A stretch of DNA of 25,243 nucleotides from contig JAZLBO010000007.1 of NCBI GenBank assembly GCA_045613765.1, forward strand, positions 1-25,243, given 5' to 3'. The stretch's first letter is position 1; every line of letters starts with the position of its first letter. Shown here piece after piece: positions 21,850-25,243 of this stretch. The DNA is from RGIG4097 sp045613765. GTDB taxonomy: Bacteria > Bacillota > Clostridia > Christensenellales > CAG-917. Made by a program: the position numbers and the translations under genes. The notes beneath the pieces were generated by a model. That model saw only the letters and a program-made list of their open reading frames with translations, ran no database searches and had not been told where the DNA came from.

Positions 21850-22932
21850 TTACTTTGTGATTACAGTGCCTCCAAGGACAACCTTTTTCAAATTGCCGTC
21901 CTTGTCAAAGACAACGAAGTCTGCCTTTTCTCCAACCTTGATTTCAGTGGGCAATGAAAGATATCTTCTTGGATTGATTGCCACATAGGAGAGTGCTTTT
22001 TCAAGGGAAACGCCATTGTCAAGAGCAAGGCGCAATTCCTTGTATAGATTGGTGACACTGCCTGCAAGGGTTGTCATATTTTTGAGATAACTGACTGTGC
22101 CGTCACTGACGACGGGCGTATCTCCAAGCATATATTCTCCAGCAGGCATACTTGCCGTTGAAAGACTGTCACTGACGTATATTATCTTGTCATCTGCCTT
22201 GAACTTGTGCACCATATCCACAACGTCTTGGGCAAGGTGTTTGCCGTCAACAATGAGTTCAACTGACAAATTGTCATTGTAAAGTGCTGTTTCAGTCAAT
22301 CCAAGATGTTTTTCAAGGTTGCTGTCACGGTGCAAAGTTGACATTGCAGAGCCAAAATGTGTCACTCCATCAAGTCCGTGGGATATGGCGTTGCTAATAT
22401 CCGTATAGTTGGAGTTGTCGTGGCCTGCCTGCACCTTTATGCCCAACGAGATGAGCAAATCTACAAGGGAAGTGACGTTTTTCACTGATGGGCAAAGAGT
22501 GACAATACCAATGTGGTTACGGTGCTTTTCAAAGAACCAACGATACTCGTCTTTGTATTCATCAAGTATGGCACTTTCGGGTTGAGCACCTTTTTGAGCC
22601 TTGCTTATAAATGGCCCTTCAATATGAGCAGGGAGCATTGTTGCATAGTTTTGCTTGAGAGAGTACAATGCGTCAAGTTCCTTGTCAAGGACAGCCAAAG
22701 GCGTTGCCACAAAAGTGGGGCAAAAGGCAGTGATTCCGTTGTCAAGATAGAACTTGGATATTGCGTCAAGTGCCTCTTGTGTGCATACACTCACGTCAAA
22801 GCCCATAGCCCCGTGAGTGTGAATGTCACAAAGCCCAATAACAGCAATATCCTCACTGCCGTCAAGTGCAATGCTCTCAACCAATCCGTCCTTGTCAACG
22901 CTGATAGAATAACCTTTCAAAATCTTTTCCAT
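21850..22932 (-). CDS. nagA: N-acetylglucosamine-6-phosphate deacetylase
   Basis: 360 residues, an amidohydrolase of normal length. Metal and active-site residues are in place: DIHTHG (His38, His40), HIEGPF (Glu105), AGHDNS (His171), THFGSAM (His192), the substrate loop VELIVDGKH (His232) and catalytic Asp255 in YVSDS. It removes acetate from GlcNAc-6-phosphate to give glucosamine-6-phosphate, in amino-sugar catabolism or peptidoglycan recycling. nagB is not adjacent. There is no Shine-Dalgarno sequence: TTGACA-17-TATACT ends six bases before the ATG, the clearest leaderless layout in the window. Confidence 0.93.
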   Translation of the reverse strand: MEKILKGYSISVDKDGLVESIALDGSEDIAVIGLCDIHTHGAMGFDVSVCTQEALDAISKFYLDNGITAFCPTFVATPLAVLDKELDALYSLKQNYATMLPAHIEGPFISKAQKGAQPESAILDEYKDEYRWFFEKHRNHIGIVTLCPSVKNVTSLVDLLISLGIKVQAGHDNSNYTDISNAISHGLDGVTHFGSAMSTLHRDSNLEKHLGLTETALYNDNLSVELIVDGKHLAQDVVDMVHKFKADDKIIYVSDSLSTASMPAGEYMLGDTPVVSDGTVSYLKNMTTLAGSVTNLYKELRLALDNGVSLEKALSYVAINPRRYLSLPTEIKVGEKADFVVFDKDGNLKKVVLGGTVITK

Positions 22933-22967
22933 AGTGTCAGTATATAACTTATTTTCTCAAGTGTCAA
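22932..22967 (-). promoter_or_regulatory. Consensus-like promoter of nagA, leaderless layout
   Basis: Minus strand: TTGACA (22967-22962), 17 bp, TATACT (22944-22939), six bases, ATG 22932. The predicted +1 is the A of the ATG. The terminator of the upstream gene ends just before it (22973). Confidence 0.82.
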
Positions 22968-22972
22968 TGCAT

Positions 22973-23004
22973 AAAAAAAGGACTGCAGTTGGCAGTCCCT
23001 TTTT
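22973..23004 (-). terminator. Intrinsic terminator of the zinc-ribbon/LRR gene cluster
   Basis: On the minus strand GGACTGCC, loop AACT, GCAGTCC, then seven T. It follows the stop of the gene at 23016 by about 12 bp. Confidence 0.87.
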
Positions 23005-23015
23005 GTTTGATTTGA

Positions 23016-23843
23016 TTATTCTGCGTCGGGCACGTAATTGAAATGAACGGTTGCATTTAAAATGATAGAGTCAAAGAAAACGAAAAGATTGTACCATTGT
23101 TCCTCAGTGCCCGTGTAATAGACGTCTGTCAAACTGTCGCATCCATAGAAGGCACAATAGCCAATGGTGGTCACACTGTCAGGGATGACTATGCTTGTCA
23201 AACTGGAGCAACTACTGAAGGCAAATGAGCCAATGGTGGTCACGCCACTACCTATTGTCACGCTTGTCAAATTGGTGCATGTACCGAAGGCATAATAGCC
23301 AATGGTGGTCACGCCGTCGGGGATGTCTATGCTTCTCAAACTGTCGCAAAGAGCGAATGCATAATCGCCAATATATGTAACGGGGCGCATAGCACCCAAA
23401 TACCACATTTCCTCAGGTATTTCAAGATATTCCGTTTTGTCGTTGTAGTTGTAGATCCCAATACCACCGACGTCAGAGGGTGCCAAGGATATGTCGTAAC
23501 CCATGGCACTTGCTTGGACGGGAGCGAGAAGGAAGACAAGGAGAAGGGTGACAACAATCACAGAACATGGCACAGTTGTGCCAACAATCTTTTGCATTTT
23601 CTTGTATGCAGGGTCTTGTCTTTTGATTCTGTTTTCTTCTCTTTTTGCTTCACGTTTGGCATCTCTTTCTTGTTTTTTTGCCTTTTGTTCGGCAATCTTT
23701 GCTTCATCCTTTGCTCTTTTTGCAAGAGTTTTTTCGCTGACTTCAATCTTGACAGGCTGATTTACTCTTGCGCCACACTTTGTGCAGTAGAAAGCGTTAT
23801 TTTGCAAAGGTGCGCCACATGTTGTGCAAATCAATTCGTTCAT
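23016..23843 (-). CDS. Zinc-ribbon membrane protein with BspA-like leucine-rich repeats
   Basis: 275 residues. A zinc ribbon comes first (Cys7, Cys10, Cys20 and Cys23: CTTCGAP and CTKCGAR). A long charged helix follows (about 33-80, Lys/Glu/Arg-rich, coiled coil), then one membrane helix (about 88-112) and an extracellular BspA-like (LRR_5) domain with at least three repeats of 23 residues (GVTTIGYYAFGTCTNLTSV type). The final segment is VYYTGTEEQW. Topology is therefore zinc ribbon inside and repeats outside. The ribosome binding site AGGAG precedes ATG 23843. It is the last gene of a three-gene cluster, right behind the gene at 23846. Confidence 0.83.
   Translation of the reverse strand: MNELICTTCGAPLQNNAFYCTKCGARVNQPVKIEVSEKTLAKRAKDEAKIAEQKAKKQERDAKREAKREENRIKRQDPAYKKMQKIVGTTVPCSVIVVTLLLVFLLAPVQASAMGYDISLAPSDVGGIGIYNYNDKTEYLEIPEEMWYLGAMRPVTYIGDYAFALCDSLRSIDIPDGVTTIGYYAFGTCTNLTSVTIGSGVTTIGSFAFSSCSSLTSIVIPDSVTTIGYCAFYGCDSLTDVYYTGTEEQWYNLFVFFDSIILNATVHFNYVPDAE
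23112..23330 (-). repeat. Tandem 69-bp coding repeats of the LRR domain
   Basis: The 14-mer CCAATGGTGGTCAC begins at 23161, 23230 and 23299, exactly 69 bp (23 codons) apart. Neighbouring bases are also similar. The repeats are near-identical at DNA level and could recombine to change repeat number. Confidence 0.7.
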
Positions 23844-23845
23844 AA

Positions 23846-24337
23846 TTATTCTCCTATTTTGTTGCCACAGTTAGGGCAGAAGGAAGAGCCTTCTTCCAAT
23901 GTGTTGTCGCAAACGGGGCAGTATCCCAATTTTTTGAGATTGTCTGCAGTTTGGACTTTAACGTAGTGACCTTTGTTCCAATTGGTGTGCACTTTGTTGA
24001 AGATGAAATCATAGACAGGTTGGAATTCACTGCGTATTCTCTTGTATGCCCAGAACTTCCAACTGAAGATCAAAAATCCGTTGATGCCACGGACATATTT
24101 GGGGCGCAAGCCGAAGAAACCGGGGATGAGCCAACCGTGTTTTTTGTAAACTATATCTGCAATGTTTTCATAGGTAAAAACTGCAGAAACTCTGTTGATT
24201 GTGCATCTTTCAAAAGGCAACCAGTTTTTGTGACATACCACGTAATCTTCGTGGACTTCAATTGCGCCACTGCTGAATCTCACGTAGTATACAAGGTCGT
24301 TTTCACTGTGTAAATGTTCGTGTTTGCGAAGTTCCAT
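23846..24337 (-). CDS. PH-like protein with C-terminal zinc ribbon
   Basis: 163 residues. The N-terminal two thirds are beta-rich (VYYVRFSSGAIEVHEDYVVC, INRVSAVFTYENIADIVY) and recall bacterial PH-like domains. One hydrophobic hairpin (LIPGFFGLRPK and FLIFSWKFWAY) may touch the membrane. The C-terminus is a zinc ribbon (GYCPVCDNTLEEGSSFCPNCGN). The ribosome binding site AAGGAG precedes ATG 24337. The stop overlaps the ribosome binding region of the next gene (2-bp gap), so they are co-translated. No assigned function. Confidence 0.7.
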   Translation of the reverse strand: MELRKHEHLHSENDLVYYVRFSSGAIEVHEDYVVCHKNWLPFERCTINRVSAVFTYENIADIVYKKHGWLIPGFFGLRPKYVRGINGFLIFSWKFWAYKRIRSEFQPVYDFIFNKVHTNWNKGHYVKVQTADNLKKLGYCPVCDNTLEEGSSFCPNCGNKIGE

Positions 24338-24419
24338 AAATATCTCCTTTTATAGTTGCAAACTGCTAAAATGGTATTTTATATTGTTGTTTTGTTGCTC
24401 TAATGTTGTTTTTGTGTTG

Positions 24420-25243
24420 TTATTGGGCTTTGACCCAAGTGTATTCTCCGTAAAGGAAAAGGGCACTTTCATCAATGTCTTTTGGTGTTGTAAATGATGC
24501 TCTATCATATTCGGTCAAGTATTTGCCAAGTTCAACAAGATACCAGTCTGTTTTTTCTTCAAATACAATGCTATGGAATACTGGGCCCGAAAAAGCATAA
24601 GGCTCAATTCTGGTGATACTGCTTGGGATAACCAGTGTTACTCGTACGGCAAATATGTCTTGGAATATGTGAGAGTTGATTGTTGTGACAGGTTTGCCCT
24701 TGTATTCACGAGGGATTGCGCAAATAAAATCTTCGTCCGAAGGATAGTTTTCTCCGAGTTCGCTTGAAACACCAACAACACTATAACTTTTGCCATCTTG
24801 ATTAAGTTCAAATGTAAAGTATTTCAATGCAATATCGTAGTCACAGATGTCGCAAAGTCCATCCCAATCGATGTCGGTGTGGAAAGTTACATAATCGCAG
24901 ACGTCGCAGTGACCATTATTGTCATTGTCAGTGTGATATCTTGCATGATTGCAAGTGTCGCAGTGACCGTCATGGTTTAAGTCGACTATTCTATTGCTGT
25001 TGTTGGGGGCAAGGATACAAGTTGTAAGTGCCACACCCACACAGAGTATGCCACAAATTGTTTGCAACTTGTTTGTGTGCAAACTTGCAGATCTTGCACG
25101 GAATTTCAAACGTTGTTCTGCAACCTTGACTTCGTCATCTGTCAAAGGGATCAAATTCTTTTTGATGAGATCACGTCTTACGTTTTCAATGATTTCGTCT
25201 TGCATAGGCTTGACGAGTCTTTCAATTTCCTTTGTATTTTTGA
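24420..25243 (-). CDS. Membrane protein with three Asp/Cys loops and an LRR-like end, 5' end cut by window
   Basis: The frame stays open to the window edge. The in-frame ATG at 25205 has no ribosome binding site, and the preceding codons read naturally into it (EIERLVKPMQDEIIENVRRDL), so I treat the gene as partial. After the helical N-terminus and a membrane helix (about 46-66 counted from that ATG) come three tandem 18-residue loops: DLNHDGHCDTCN, DNDNNGHCDVCD and DIDWDGLCDICD. These are Asp/Asn-rich with a CxxC each and probably bind calcium or zinc. The C-terminus has a BspA-like segment (VTTINSHIFQDIFAVRVTLV). Its function is unknown. It heads the zinc-ribbon cluster and is followed 82 bp on by the gene at 24337. 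Confidence 0.7.
   Translation of the reverse strand, partial: KNTKEIERLVKPMQDEIIENVRRDLIKKNLIPLTDDEVKVAEQRLKFRARSASLHTNKLQTICGILCVGVALTTCILAPNNSNRIVDLNHDGHCDTCNHARYHTDNDNNGHCDVCDYVTFHTDIDWDGLCDICDYDIALKYFTFELNQDGKSYSVVGVSSELGENYPSDEDFICAIPREYKGKPVTTINSHIFQDIFAVRVTLVIPSSITRIEPYAFSGPVFHSIVFEEKTDWYLVELGKYLTEYDRASFTTPKDIDESALFLYGEYTWVKAQ

Noticed and set aside
22513..22947. Open frame on the plus strand across nagA
   Set aside because: It is antisense to well-conserved nagA motifs and has no ribosome binding site or family match.
23112..23330. CRISPR-like regular repeats
   Set aside because: The 69-bp period matches 23 codons and lies inside an LRR_5 coding region, with no spacer pattern.
23514..23966. 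Open frame of 150 codons on the plus strand
   Set aside because: It is antisense to two zinc-ribbon genes, and the Phe/Cys/Leu runs mirror the Lys/Glu-rich helix on the true strand.
24820..24995. Dockerin domain
   Set aside because: The Asp-rich loops recur every 18 residues with CxxC pairs and lack the dockerin helices, so only a metal-binding repeat is claimed.

Overview
The window looks like part of the chromosome of a low-GC, endospore-forming Firmicute, most likely an uncultured gut member of the Clostridia (Christensenellales-like). This placement is inferred from gene content and not from a marker tree. Sporulation and germination genes are scattered through it: a SigH-like sigma factor, spoIIR, sleB-ypeB and yabP-yabQ. 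The rest is housekeeping (mrnC-rlmB, alaS, nagA), one two-component system, transport, and several secreted or zinc-ribbon proteins typical of gut Clostridia. I saw no rRNA, tRNA, insertion sequence, prophage module or CRISPR array.

Layout. 1-660: start of an XRE repressor divergent from a small membrane protein, with two operator-like repeats in the shared promoter. 698-2405 (minus): operon mrnC-rlmB-sigH. 2517-4949: large lipoprotein with a transglutaminase-like domain. 4979-5395 (minus): helical protein. 5520-6068 (minus): spoIIR, divergent from sleB-ypeB (6152-8286). 8471-9340 (minus): zinc-ribbon membrane protein. 9565-11232: cobalamin riboswitch controlling a transcobalamin-like (DUF4430) lipoprotein, followed by an ECF transporter S component. 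11325-11684: unknown protein whose 3' end overlaps yabQ. 11619-12319 (minus): yabP-yabQ. 12386-13627: condensation-type acyltransferase. 13676-15502: alaS lacking the C-terminal domain. 15787-16404 and 18728-21043: two proteins sharing an unassigned C-terminal domain, on either side of a two-component system (16511-18487, minus). 21197-21775: TetR regulator. 21850-22932 (minus): nagA. 23016-25243 (minus): cluster of zinc-ribbon, BspA-like leucine-rich and Asp/Cys-repeat proteins, the last cut by the window end.

Three things stand out. First, several genes without a Shine-Dalgarno sequence have a promoter -10 box ending six bases (five in spoIIR) before the ATG. Four of them (mrnC, the acyltransferase, the 18728 receptor-like gene and nagA) have the exact layout -35, 17 bp, -10, 6 bp, ATG. 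This predicts leaderless mRNAs, unexpected as a regular habit in a Firmicute, and it moves two start codons. Second, a domain of about 115 residues is present both in a free cytosolic protein with a Cys cluster and as the cytosolic tail of a single-pass surface protein, which suggests an undescribed receptor or anchoring family. Third, a B12 riboswitch drives a transcobalamin-like surface lipoprotein next to an ECF S component, a likely corrinoid capture and uptake pair.
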